64,000 nucleotides of DNA from Lysinibacillus boronitolerans JCM 21713 = 10a = NBRC 103108 (GTDB taxonomy: Bacteria; Bacillota; Bacilli; Bacillales_A; Planococcaceae), in NCBI RefSeq assembly GCF_000772935.1, contig NZ_JPVR01000078.1:62001-126000 (forward strand), given 5' to 3'. Shown piece after piece: positions 53,978 through 63,338 of the stretch. A program made the translations under genes and the position numbers. The notes beneath the pieces were generated by a model. It searched no databases. It saw only the letters and a list, made by a program, of their open reading frames with translations, and was not told where the DNA came from. Numbering within the stretch: position 1 is the first letter of the stretch; each line of letters begins with the position of its first letter.

Positions 53978-56900
53978 ATGAAGATCAATCAATTAATTGC
54001 CAATAATATCAGTCGTTTAGATGTTGTCTTACCAGAGGATCAATCACTTGGAATTGCCGGGTTATCTGGCTCAGGGAAAACGACATTTTGTCAAACGATT
54101 GGGGAAGAGTCAAAAAAACGTCTCGTCTCTTTATTACCAAAGGCTGAATATCAATATTTGTTTCCAAACATTATGGAAACGAACTTCAGTGCCATTAAAA
54201 TGGAGGACATGCCTCTTGTACTTTTTCTAGGAAAATCCTCAATCTCTAGCAACCCACGTTCCACGATTGGTACACACACAGGTGTTTTTAAAGAAATTCG
54301 TAATCGACTGGCAGATGAATTTCATCTTTCTCCAGAGATGTTTTCCTTTAACAATGCGTTAGGCTGGTGTCCTGCATGTAAGGGGCGAGGCACGACAAAA
54401 AATGTAGAATGTAAAAAATGTTTGGGTAAGCGCTATAGCCCAGAAGTGGAGCAGCATAAAATCACTTTATGGAATGAACTCTATAGTATTTCTGATATTC
54501 ACAATTTAAGTATAGAAGCCATCTATTCCTTATCAGAAGAATTAAATATCAGCGAAGAAAAACAGCATATTCTTCACAATATTATGCAAATGAATATTGG
54601 CTACTTAACATTAAATCGCATTATGGGGACTTTATCAGGTGGAGAATTAACAAGACTGTACTTAGCAGAATTCATGGCAACAAGTGAAAATACAGTGATT
54701 ATTGTTGATGAAATTTCTGTAGGCCTTGACCATAATACCTTACTTAAAATTTTAGAGCAAATTCAACAGCTAGGCGCTAAAAACCAAATTTGGTTGATTG
54801 ACCATTCTGATACGGTGTTAGACACGGCAGACGAGCAGCTATTCTTTGGACCAGGTAGTGGAAAATACGGAGGAAAAATCGTTGAAGAATCTCCACGACC
54901 AAAGCCTATCTATTGGGAGCGAAAGCGATTAGCACCAACATCCTATTATCAATTCCGAGATCTACATTGCCGTAATATCCAAATGGATGCAATAGACATT
55001 CCACAAAACCGACTTGTTACCTTTACAGGAGAATCAGGTTGTGGAAAATCAACGCTTGTCAATGAGTGTATCGCTAAAGATTTTATCAAGCGCTATCCAA
55101 AGGACAAACTCGTGATGGTTGGGCAAGATCGTAATCAATCAATAACGAGTCGTTCCACTGTCGCAACATTCCTCGATATTAAAAAGAAACTAACAAAATA
55201 TAGTGAGGACATTGATGATATTTTCCAGCGCTCGATTGAAGATATAATCGATGAACTACCTAATGAAGATATCGCACATAAACGCTTAAGCTTATTGATT
55301 AAGCTTGGACTGGGCTACTTAACGCTTGAAAGAAAAACGCAATCTCTATCGACTGGTGAATTTCAATGTGTACATTTAGTTTCAGAGTTATTTGCCAACG
55401 CTCGTAATCCCCATACATTATTTATTTTTGATGAGCCTTCTAAAGGACTATCTCAAAACATTTTAAATCAGTTCATCGATAGTGTAAGGGATATCCTAGA
55501 GGATGAGTCTATCTCCATCATCATGATTGAGCACAATGCCTATATGCTGGAAAGCTCTGATTTTATTGTGGACTTCGGTAAAAGACAGCAGGAGCCTGTA
55601 ACACATCTGGATGTAGTTAGCCATGAAGATTATTTTAATCAGGATCAACATGTAAGCAATACGGCTCCATTGCACATCGCGTCAACGCTCGCATCAAGAA
55701 ATGGCATTCAATACTTAGAAGACAACCATATTAGCTATTTCAAAAATGCGGAAAATATATATAAGGGTGGCATCTTAAAAAGCTTATCTTCCATGGCTCG
55801 TCTGATTTACGGTGAATACGAATCAAACAAGATTGCCCCTGTTGTTGCCATTGATTTGGAAAGACATTTATATAGCCAATATAGTTTTCTTTATGAAATA
55901 GGTGGTTTGATCAATCATATTGTGGCTGCTCATCCAACAAATAAGGATACGAGAAGCTTCGATTTTTATAGCCAAGAAAATCATTGTCCTAGCTGCTCTG
56001 GTCGATTGGAAATTGAAAAATTCGATTTTGATCTTGTGGTACAAGATAAAAACGTGCCATTTTGGGACGGTCTCTTACATCCTGATATAATGGAGGTTTT
56101 AAAATACTATCAACATTCTAAATTAGAATTTCTCTTTGAGCAGATTAAAATTGAGCTTGGTCAGGATATTAGTAAAAGCTATCATGACATGACCGAGGAA
56201 GAAAAGCATACATTTTTATATGGTTATTGGGACAAGTCCTTTTACGATAAGGCAACGAAATCCTCGAAAAAGTGGGAGGGCTTTAATTTTATCATTGGTC
56301 GTTATATCGTGATTTCAAAATCCATTATTAAAGAGCAAATGAAGCAAACAAGAGAAATGGTGCCTTGCCCAATTTGTCATGGTACTGTGCTCAACCACCA
56401 AAAGAAATTGCGATTTGGGGACACAGATATTCGTGACTTAATTCGCCAGCCGCTTGATGAAGTCATCAACATTGTAGGCAACTTACCACAATTAGAAAAA
56501 ATCAAAGCCATCGTGGGCGGAGACATGTCACTGCTACAAGATGTTTCCTTATTGCCAAGGGAAACACAGGTATCACTAAAAATGCTTGAATTAGAGCTGG
56601 CAAGCTTTGTCGGCTATGAAATCGTGCTACAAAATGCTTTTCCGTTCTGGGACAAAATCAGGGATAATCTAGAGCGCATCAGCCGTAAAAATCAAGTGAC
56701 CATCTGTGATTTTGCCAATATACAGGAAACAAGAGAAACCATCATCGATCAATATTTTACAAATGGCAAATACAAAAAACTAACATATGTCTATGAAGCA
56801 TTGGGCTACAAGAAAATCGTTACCCAAATCAATAAAGTCAAAGCCAGTCATTCCTGTCCATTCTGTCAAGGGAAAAAGGTGCTCTCTGAAGATGGACTGC

Positions 56901-57148
56901 ATGATGGAGTCCATAAATTAACTGTGCCTTGTGTAAGCTGTGGCGCAAGTGGTATTAATGAGGAGGGACGCAAGCAAATTGTTGAGGGCATTGATGTGGA
57001 AACATGGCTAACTGGTACTGTAAGCGATGTTGTAACAGAGGGCTCGCAGCTTGAGGCCGTTGCCAGTATTCCTATTTTTAATCGGATTCGCGAGTTGAAT
57101 AAACAGGAAATGATGGCGGTCTATCAATATTTACAGCATAATAACTAA
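53978..57148 (+). CDS. Divergent UvrA-like tandem ABC ATPase with extra C-terminal half
   Basis: A 1056-residue protein. Residues 1-550 form a compact UvrA-like ATPase: Walker A (GLSGSGKTT, 28-36), a zinc module (CPAC...CKKC, about 131-148), signature LSGGE (219), Walker B (IIVDEIS), then a second ATPase with GESGCGKST (351-359), LSTGE (457) and FIFDEPS. Residues 550-1056 resemble the DNA/UvrB-contact and zinc parts of UvrA (CPSC at 670; VPCPICHG; CPFCQG...CVSCG) but have no Walker motifs. UvrA paralogues serve DNA repair or drug self-resistance. The upstream genes have terminators, so it stands alone. Confidence 0.82.
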   Translation: MKINQLIANNISRLDVVLPEDQSLGIAGLSGSGKTTFCQTIGEESKKRLVSLLPKAEYQYLFPNIMETNFSAIKMEDMPLVLFLGKSSISSNPRSTIGTHTGVFKEIRNRLADEFHLSPEMFSFNNALGWCPACKGRGTTKNVECKKCLGKRYSPEVEQHKITLWNELYSISDIHNLSIEAIYSLSEELNISEEKQHILHNIMQMNIGYLTLNRIMGTLSGGELTRLYLAEFMATSENTVIIVDEISVGLDHNTLLKILEQIQQLGAKNQIWLIDHSDTVLDTADEQLFFGPGSGKYGGKIVEESPRPKPIYWERKRLAPTSYYQFRDLHCRNIQMDAIDIPQNRLVTFTGESGCGKSTLVNECIAKDFIKRYPKDKLVMVGQDRNQSITSRSTVATFLDIKKKLTKYSEDIDDIFQRSIEDIIDELPNEDIAHKRLSLLIKLGLGYLTLERKTQSLSTGEFQCVHLVSELFANARNPHTLFIFDEPSKGLSQNILNQFIDSVRDILEDESISIIMIEHNAYMLESSDFIVDFGKRQQEPVTHLDVVSHEDYFNQDQHVSNTAPLHIASTLASRNGIQYLEDNHISYFKNAENIYKGGILKSLSSMARLIYGEYESNKIAPVVAIDLERHLYSQYSFLYEIGGLINHIVAAHPTNKDTRSFDFYSQENHCPSCSGRLEIEKFDFDLVVQDKNVPFWDGLLHPDIMEVLKYYQHSKLEFLFEQIKIELGQDISKSYHDMTEEEKHTFLYGYWDKSFYDKATKSSKKWEGFNFIIGRYIVISKSIIKEQMKQTREMVPCPICHGTVLNHQKKLRFGDTDIRDLIRQPLDEVINIVGNLPQLEKIKAIVGGDMSLLQDVSLLPRETQVSLKMLELELASFVGYEIVLQNAFPFWDKIRDNLERISRKNQVTICDFANIQETRETIIDQYFTNGKYKKLTYVYEALGYKKIVTQINKVKASHSCPFCQGKKVLSEDGLHDGVHKLTVPCVSCGASGINEEGRKQIVEGIDVETWLTGTVSDVVTEGSQLEAVASIPIFNRIRELNKQEMMAVYQYLQHNN

Positions 57149-57163
57149 GTCCAATATAATAGA

Positions 57164-57197
57164 AAGCCCATTTGCGCCAAGCAAGTGGGTTTATTTG
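57164..57197 (+). terminator. Terminator of the UvrA-like gene
   Basis: AAGCCCATTTG (57164-57174) pairs with CAAGTGGGTTT (57182-57192), two G-T pairs, 7-nt loop, T-rich tail. Confidence 0.78.
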
Positions 57198-57304
57198 TTG
57201 GAATCACACTTATTTTCCCAAAAAAGTTAACAATCAGTGTCGTCTTTGCCATTTTAATCGTACTATAGGGATAGCTCGATTGGCTGTAAAAGGGAGGTTA
57301 TACT

Positions 57305-58255
57305 ATGGTCAAAAAAGTGCTATTATTTGGGGATATTGGCATTGATGATACGGTTGCATTAATCTATGCATGGTTAAATAAAGAAGTAGAAATTGTGGGG
57401 TTAGTTGCAGATTACGGTAATGTCTCACGAGAGGATGCGATGTCTAATATTTATTATGTCATGAAATTGTTTAACTTTCCACGAGATATTCCCGTTATTT
57501 TAGGAGCAGAAGTACCTTTAACTGGGGAACAGCCTACTTACTATCCAGAAATTCATGGAATACGAGGGCTTGGACCTATTGTACCGAATGATGACGAATA
57601 CGAATTAAAAATCGAAAACTTTTTTGAAATCGTCAGCATCATTGAAAACTATAAGGATGAAGAGCTGATTATTGTCAATATTGGCCGTTTAACCTCATTA
57701 GCAACGATGTTTATTCTTTACAATGACCTCATGAAAAATATCAAGGAATATTATATTATGGGTGGGGCTTTTTGGGTTCCTGGTAATGTCACAACAGTGG
57801 CAGAAGCGAATTTTCATGGTGACCCGATTGCTGTTAATATTGTACTTACTTACGCTACAAATGTAACGATCATTCCTCTGAATGCTACACAAAAGGCGAT
57901 AGTCACACCAGGGATGGTGGATTATATTGACTCATTTGGGCAAACCAAAATATTCAAGCCCTTAATGGAATACTATACGCGCTTTTATCAAGAACGGGAC
58001 CCTTCACTCTTAGGGAGCCCCGTCCATGATGCGTTAACGCTAATGGCTACGACTTCTCCTGAAATGTTTATATTTGAGTCTTATCCCGTAAAGGTTGTCG
58101 ATAAATTAGAGGGGCCTGCTAGGGGGCAAAGTATTGCCGAAACACGTCCATATGAAAGTGTACACAACGGAGAGAAAAAACACCGAATTGCCTTCGATAT
58201 TCATTATGACATGTTCTTTCATCAATTTATGTCGGTCATGACAGGCCAAATGTGA
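57305..58255 (+). CDS. Nucleoside hydrolase (IUNH family)
   Basis: A 316-residue ribonucleoside hydrolase fold. The N-terminal Ca-binding cluster is present in modified form (LLFGDIGIDDTVAL instead of DTDPGxDD, so the first Asp is missing). The mid motif EANFHGDPIA and the late VHDALTL with catalytic His-Asp remain. It should split nucleosides to base plus ribose, perhaps with altered specificity. GGGAGG lies about 6 nt before the ATG. It ends 1 bp before the stop of the convergent gerC gene; no terminator separates them. Confidence 0.87.
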   Translation: MVKKVLLFGDIGIDDTVALIYAWLNKEVEIVGLVADYGNVSREDAMSNIYYVMKLFNFPRDIPVILGAEVPLTGEQPTYYPEIHGIRGLGPIVPNDDEYELKIENFFEIVSIIENYKDEELIIVNIGRLTSLATMFILYNDLMKNIKEYYIMGGAFWVPGNVTTVAEANFHGDPIAVNIVLTYATNVTIIPLNATQKAIVTPGMVDYIDSFGQTKIFKPLMEYYTRFYQERDPSLLGSPVHDALTLMATTSPEMFIFESYPVKVVDKLEGPARGQSIAETRPYESVHNGEKKHRIAFDIHYDMFFHQFMSVMTGQM

Positions 58256-58256
58256 C

Positions 58257-59381
58257 TCATTCAAAAACACCATCTCTTAGGATAACAAATTTAACATTGA
58301 CATTCACTTTCATATCTTTATATAGCTTATGCCATTTTTCTCTTGTGAGGTTTGAATGCCTCACAATACTTCTATATTTTTCACCAAATCCAAAAATATC
58401 TGACTCAACTTCCTGACTATGAGCAATCACTCGTGCTATTTCCTTCGATATTTTTTTTTCAATTGCTTTTTCTAGTTCAGCCACGCTTTTTCTATCACCT
58501 TGGTTGATGTCTGGGAAAACTTCTAATACTCTTGATCGAATGTTAATATCTAGATCAAATTCTGGTTTCTTGGCATCCACTAATGTCAATTCTCGATTCG
58601 AATGGATAGCGTCAAAAGCTATCGTTATTTTATCCGTTGGTTTTTGCAGTATTTTGGAGGGAATATCATCATTATCTAATATGGTTTCATATAAACCCAC
58701 TTTAAATGTATCCCTGACAATTTTCACATAAAAGCTATCTTTCGCAGGGAGCTTACTAACCATTTTGCCGCCTTTAAATAAAGCGACACCACTAAGTTCC
58801 ACAAACTCTTGATCTCTTTTAATAATCGGCATAGCTAAATCTTTCCCAATGGAATAATAATCATGGGCAATTTGATGAAGCGTAGCATTAATCATAAATT
58901 CTTGCCTCACATTTTGCTCGATAAGCTTGTAAATATGCTGGCCAATATCATCAATATCCTTATATTCATAAGTCAAAAAGGGTGCTGTTCTACCTTCAAC
59001 TACCGCCATATAAATACTATTGCTGACATCAGCGTTTTCAAGATTTGTATCAAGATAATAGCGAATATCTTCTTTCGCCAACTCTTCACCTAACAACACA
59101 ACCCTCATTTGTCCTACCATGATTTTTTTCGAAAGCCTGCGGTTTGCTTCCATTCGATTCCCTTTACTCGTATCGTTCTCTGTTGTGATAACTTCTACTT
59201 TACTTTGGAATTCTGGATTTACTTCGCGAATCACAGCAGTCGTCTCTATTTTGTGCTCTGAGCCTTTATCATAACCAACTAATGTCGTCAATCCTACTTT
59301 ATCTAAAATATTTGTCTGTACACACCCATATAAAAAAAACAATGAGAGAAGAACAACCAGTGTGACTTTAAGCTTGTTCAT
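58257..59381 (-). CDS. gerC: Ger(x)C family spore-germination lipoprotein
   Basis: A 374-residue lipoprotein subunit of a spore germinant receptor. The signal peptide ends in lipobox LYGC (Cys20). The body follows the Ger(x)C family with EVNPEFQSKVEVI, GQMRVVLLGEELAK and GVALFKGGKMV. AAGGTG lies 7 nt before the ATG, which overlaps the end of gerB by 14 bp, so the two are translationally coupled. It is the last gene of gerA-gerB-gerC, expressed in the forespore and placed in the inner spore membrane. Confidence 0.93.
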   Translation of the reverse strand: MNKLKVTLVVLLSLFFLYGCVQTNILDKVGLTTLVGYDKGSEHKIETTAVIREVNPEFQSKVEVITTENDTSKGNRMEANRRLSKKIMVGQMRVVLLGEELAKEDIRYYLDTNLENADVSNSIYMAVVEGRTAPFLTYEYKDIDDIGQHIYKLIEQNVRQEFMINATLHQIAHDYYSIGKDLAMPIIKRDQEFVELSGVALFKGGKMVSKLPAKDSFYVKIVRDTFKVGLYETILDNDDIPSKILQKPTDKITIAFDAIHSNRELTLVDAKKPEFDLDINIRSRVLEVFPDINQGDRKSVAELEKAIEKKISKEIARVIAHSQEVESDIFGFGEKYRSIVRHSNLTREKWHKLYKDMKVNVNVKFVILRDGVFE

Positions 59382-60489
59382 TATGTTTCACCTTCTTTGA
59401 TGTGAAATTCTTTTTTAATAAAGCGATTGGCCATAGTAAAATAGGGTAGACAAAGACGACATAAAATGCCACCTTTCCAAATATAGTGTTCATAGTATTA
59501 ATCTGTGTGCGTGTTTGGATGACTAAACTACAGATGAAAATAAAGAAAGAAAATAACCAAACAAATTTTACGCCGCTTATATTCCATAATCGAGTGGCTC
59601 CACGATACGCAGCCCATAAATAAAAACACATATTTGGTAAAATAATGATCATCCAAAAACAAACCGCTATAAATTCAAAGCGCTCAACAAAGGGGAAGCT
59701 GATAAAACTAAATAATGTTAATGTCGCCCATATCGTTTTTACTAATTTACCCCCACTGTAATAGGTAATTGACACAAGCATGACCGCTAGATAGATCAAA
59801 GTTGATAACAATAAACCTAAATGAACAGGTTTTCTGATCTTCTCTTTATCCTTAATAAAGGGATAAACGATATTTAATATTTCAAAGCCAATAATGGTGA
59901 ACGTCATCGAGTGAGCGCCTTTTAAAATTGAGCGAAAGTCGTTTTCTAAAATTGGAAAGAGGCTTTCAGCTGTCGAGTATTTCAAAGGAAAGGCTAGCAT
60001 AGGTAATATCCATAACGAAAGAATAATACTAAAAAAAGACACACCTACTATTACGCGGAGACCTCCCGTAAAGGCATATATAATAATAATGAGTAAGGTG
60101 GCCGACAGAAACCAGGTCCCAATGCTTGGAAAAAGCCATGCCTGAATGACCTCAATATAATTTCGTAACACAGAAAAGCAAGCTACAAAACAATACACGA
60201 TATACATTAAATTAAATAAATTTCCGATCCATTTACCAAAAATATCAATTTGAATCCCATAAAGATCATTGGAGCCGTAGATCTCCAATGTTTTAATCAT
60301 GCAAAACGTGACGATATGTGTGGCAATGCCAGCAATCAGTACAGAGATCCATGCATCCTGTCTTGCATCTATATAAATAATCCGTTGAAATCCCTGTATA
60401 CCGACCCCAACTTGTGCGCCGTGTATAATAAAAAATAGTAAATAGGCGCTAATCATATCTTTAGGGCTAAGTTGTATAGGCTTTGTCAT
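59368..60489 (-). CDS. gerB: Endospore germination permease (GerB family)
   Basis: A 373-residue membrane protein with about ten helices of the amino-acid permease-like GerB family; it is the subunit that binds the germinant in GerA-type receptors. Early motifs LSPKDMISAYLLFFIIHGAQVG in pieces and later RLWNISG are visible. The ATG at 60489 is preceded by AAGGTG 6 nt upstream; a further ATG at 60504 has no site. It starts 16 bp after gerA. Which germinant it detects cannot be read from the sequence. Confidence 0.92.
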   Translation of the reverse strand: MTKPIQLSPKDMISAYLLFFIIHGAQVGVGIQGFQRIIYIDARQDAWISVLIAGIATHIVTFCMIKTLEIYGSNDLYGIQIDIFGKWIGNLFNLMYIVYCFVACFSVLRNYIEVIQAWLFPSIGTWFLSATLLIIIIYAFTGGLRVIVGVSFFSIILSLWILPMLAFPLKYSTAESLFPILENDFRSILKGAHSMTFTIIGFEILNIVYPFIKDKEKIRKPVHLGLLLSTLIYLAVMLVSITYYSGGKLVKTIWATLTLFSFISFPFVERFEFIAVCFWMIIILPNMCFYLWAAYRGATRLWNISGVKFVWLFSFFIFICSLVIQTRTQINTMNTIFGKVAFYVVFVYPILLWPIALLKKNFTSKKVKHNEQA

Positions 60490-60505
60490 TTCCTTCACCT
60501 TCATT

Positions 60506-62026
60506 TCAACTTTTTTTCGGTTTTACAGGTTGAGGTTTGAATTTATTTTTATCCTTTGGCCTTGTTAAAGCAGGTCTTTTTGCTGTTAATGGTATGGGCA
60601 TTCTAACGATACTATCACGCATTTCTTTCATTCTAGGTGGGTAGAAAGGTGACATATACGGGGCCCCCAAACTTGTTTGACGTAATAGATGAATAAGAAT
60701 AAAACAAAATGCAAGCATAATGCCATAAAATCCCCAAAAACCTGCAAGGATAATAATCGGGAAACGAATAAGACGAATGACGTTACCCATCATATAACTT
60801 GGCGAGGTAAAAGAGGCGAGCGCACTTAAGGCGATGATAATAAGTAAAATATTACTTGTAATACCAGCCTGTACAGCAGCTGTCCCGATTACGATACCTC
60901 CAACGATCCCAATGGTTTGACCAATTTTGGTTGGTAATCTTGCCCCAGCTTCCCGCAGTAATTCAATAATAAATTCAAGGAGCAAAGCCTCGAATATAGG
61001 GGGGAAAGGAACCAACGCTCTTGACTCACTTAATGGCACTAAAAAAGCTTGTGGAATGACTTCATAATGAAATGTTACAGCTGCCACATAAAACGGCGTT
61101 AAATAAACAGATAAAAAGAAGGCAGTAAGCCGTAACAAACGAAGAAAAGTTGCAATTTGCCATCTTAAATTTTGATCCTCTTGACTTTGAAAGAACTCTG
61201 TAAATGATTGTGGTGCAATAATGGCCATCGAGCTACCATCAACAAGAATCCCAACTTTCCCATCTAAAATCGCATCACAAAACCTATCAGGTCTTTCTGT
61301 TAGGAGCATCTGCGGAAAGACAGATAATGAATTATCATCGATCATTTCTGCAAGAACTGCACTATCAAGTAGTTCATCGATATAAAGATCGGTAATTCGT
61401 TGCCGCAATGTATTAACCATTTGATCATTGGCAATCCCATTCATATATAACAAGGAGATCGACGTATTCGTGCGCGTACCTATCTTAAATTTTTCATTGC
61501 AAAGTTCAGGACTCACTATGTAGCGACGTATTAACGAAATATTCGTTGAAAGGCTTTCGTTAAAACCAACTTGCGTACCAATAACTTGTGACTCATTTTC
61601 AGGTGCTGATAATGCTCTCGATTCTCTAGTTGCTATATTGGCTAAAAGGACCTGTGAATAGCCTTCAACATGAATAAGAACAGAGCCATTGACCATGGAT
61701 TCTACAGTTTCTTTTAGTAAATTAGAGTGCTGTATTTCCGGAATTGACATGGCAATCTCAATTTCTTCGAGCGTTTCATGAGGCTTATTTTGTAAATTAG
61801 CTATAATATCATTATTTAACGTTTCAATATCGACTAAATTATCAATATAAATTAAGGTAAGGTTTGGTGGAACGAGTTTAATAATTAAATCAGCAGGATT
61901 ATTAGTGGCATTTTGAATCGACTGAATAAAATGGTCGCTTGCGCTAGCAACCCTTACTAGACTTTCTTTAGGTGCCTCATTGATTGGCTGTGGTTGTTTT
62001 TTATTGAAAGGTAGTTTAAATTTCAT
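60506..62026 (-). CDS. gerA: GerA spore germination protein (GerAA family)
   Basis: A protein of about 506 residues: a soluble N-terminal part (to about 280) and a C-terminal membrane domain with about five helices (LTAFFLSVYLTPFYVAAV; LLLIIIALSALASFTS in pieces). The family landmarks VPFPPIFEALLLEF and a Pro-rich basic tail are present. The start is uncertain: ATG 62026 has AAGGGAG 14 nt upstream, while ATG 62050 would leave almost no leader. It is the first gene of the operon. A candidate sigma-G promoter lies just upstream. Confidence 0.9.
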   Translation of the reverse strand: MKFKLPFNKKQPQPINEAPKESLVRVASASDHFIQSIQNATNNPADLIIKLVPPNLTLIYIDNLVDIETLNNDIIANLQNKPHETLEEIEIAMSIPEIQHSNLLKETVESMVNGSVLIHVEGYSQVLLANIATRESRALSAPENESQVIGTQVGFNESLSTNISLIRRYIVSPELCNEKFKIGTRTNTSISLLYMNGIANDQMVNTLRQRITDLYIDELLDSAVLAEMIDDNSLSVFPQMLLTERPDRFCDAILDGKVGILVDGSSMAIIAPQSFTEFFQSQEDQNLRWQIATFLRLLRLTAFFLSVYLTPFYVAAVTFHYEVIPQAFLVPLSESRALVPFPPIFEALLLEFIIELLREAGARLPTKIGQTIGIVGGIVIGTAAVQAGITSNILLIIIALSALASFTSPSYMMGNVIRLIRFPIIILAGFWGFYGIMLAFCFILIHLLRQTSLGAPYMSPFYPPRMKEMRDSIVRMPIPLTAKRPALTRPKDKNKFKPQPVKPKKS

Positions 62027-62065
62027 TCTTGAATTGTAGGCTCCCTTCATCGCTGACTTCGTTTA

Positions 62066-62095
62066 TAGAATTGACTTTAAAGGGGTATTCTATAC
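62066..62095 (-). promoter_or_regulatory. Candidate sigma-G promoter of the ger operon
   Basis: On the minus strand GTATA (62095-62091) matches the -35 consensus gHATR and AATTCTA (62072-62066) matches the -10 consensus cATWMTA in six of seven positions, with an 18-nt spacer. This fits forespore expression of germinant receptors. Confidence 0.68.
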
Positions 62096-62139
62096 TTATT
62101 TCATTCATTTTCATCAAGTAGACAACGTCTAACAAATAA

Positions 62140-62444
62140 TGGTAATATAATAGTATTCTTAAAAACAGAAGGGAGATTAGCTATTTATGCTAAAACTAAT
62201 TATCGCAAATTAAATTCTAATGAATTTAATAGAGGGGCCAGTCTATAATTTTTTGAATTATAGGGGTTATTTCGTATTGCCCTTTTGCGATAAAAAGAGA
62301 AGCATAATGATGTCTAATCCACAGTTATATTGTGTATAACAACGGACTTTATGAGCTTGTACTCATAGAGTCTTTTTCTGTTTTTAGGAGGTGATGATCC
62401 CCAGAAAAATTAGCGATTGTAACATAAAAGTGGAGGGAATAGAC
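62140..62444 (+). promoter_or_regulatory. Structured leader RNA with terminator before the GNAT gene
   Basis: A possible extended -10 TGGTAATAT (62140-62148) starts the transcript. The RNA can fold into a branched structure: P1 pairs TTATCGCAA (62200-62208) with TTGCGATAA (62285-62293), continued by AGGGGC (62233-62238) with GCCCTT (62279-62284). A hairpin ATTAAATTC/GAATTTAAT (62209-62230) branches off and a hairpin CTATAATT/AATTATAG (62243-62263) lies inside. A terminator GACTTTATGAG/CTCATAGAGTC (62345-62372) with a T-rich tail follows. Two short frames (ATG 62187, eight codons; ATG near 62309) could be leader peptides. No known riboswitch class is recognised. Confidence 0.6.
62345..62386 (+). 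terminator. Terminator in the GNAT leader
   Basis: GACTTTATGAG (62345-62355) pairs with CTCATAGAGTC (62362-62372) with one G-T pair, 6-nt loop, then TTTTTCTGTTTTT. It lies about 60 bp before the gene start, so it must be read through for expression. Confidence 0.8.
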
Positions 62445-63329
62445 GTGGAAAAGTATCAATTAGTTAGTAATTATCGTCACAATGAAAAATTAAAGGCAAG
62501 TTTTAATGATTTAGCCATGAAAACATTTGGTTTGGATTTTCGAGGCTGGTATAACAAAGGCTATTGGAATGACCGATATATTCCTTACTCATTTGTACAA
62601 AAAGGAAAAGTGATTGCGAATGCTTCTGTATATAAGATGTGCATTCACGTAAATGGCGAGCGATTAAAGGGAATTCAGATCGGTACAGTGATGACGGATG
62701 AACATTATCGTCATCAAGGTTTGGCGAAGCAGTTGATGCTGCATATCATGAAAGAGTACGAAGTTGCCTGTGATTTCATGTATCTTTTCGCCAATAACAC
62801 CGTCTTGGATTTTTATCCGAAGTTTGGCTTTACACGCGTTCACGAAAGCGAATTTAGCTTAGACCTTATAAAAATTCCTATTCAACCTAACAAGATGGCA
62901 AACATTCGTCAACTAACGATTGAACAAGATCTCGCACTCCTTGAAAACTATGCAAAAAATCGTCATATCCATTCTAGTATTCTAGATGTTGAACACAACG
63001 AAAGTTTATTAATGTTTTATTTTACGTTAGTTTTCCCTCATGCTATTTACTATTTAGAAGAATTAGAAACAATAGTATTAATGGAGGAAGAAGAGGTGGT
63101 ATTAACTATTTATGATATCATCTCGTTACAGGCAACCAATGCAGAGGCTGTATTAACACGCATTATTAAGGATACAACGAAAAAAGTAGTATTCTATTTT
63201 ACACCTGACTTTACAATGGAAGGCATGACAGCCACCATCACCCCAAATGATGACGATGCCTTATTCATTCACTCGAAAAAGCCCTTCTTACAGAGGCACT
63301 TTATGTTTCCTTTAACATCCCATTGCTAG
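62445..63329 (+). CDS. GNAT family N-acetyltransferase
   Basis: A 294-residue protein with a GNAT domain in the first 150 residues; the acetyl-CoA motif is TVMTDEHYRHQGLAKQLM with GLAKQL as the pyrophosphate loop, then FYPKFGF. The C-terminal 140 residues form a second domain of unknown type, as in Eis-like or multi-domain GNATs. The start is GTG 62445, 7 nt after GGAGGG; the frame opens 18 codons earlier. The substrate is unknown; the long structured leader suggests regulated expression. Confidence 0.86.
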   Translation: MEKYQLVSNYRHNEKLKASFNDLAMKTFGLDFRGWYNKGYWNDRYIPYSFVQKGKVIANASVYKMCIHVNGERLKGIQIGTVMTDEHYRHQGLAKQLMLHIMKEYEVACDFMYLFANNTVLDFYPKFGFTRVHESEFSLDLIKIPIQPNKMANIRQLTIEQDLALLENYAKNRHIHSSILDVEHNESLLMFYFTLVFPHAIYYLEELETIVLMEEEEVVLTIYDIISLQATNAEAVLTRIIKDTTKKVVFYFTPDFTMEGMTATITPNDDDALFIHSKKPFLQRHFMFPLTSHC

Positions 63330-63338
63330 GTAGGGTAG

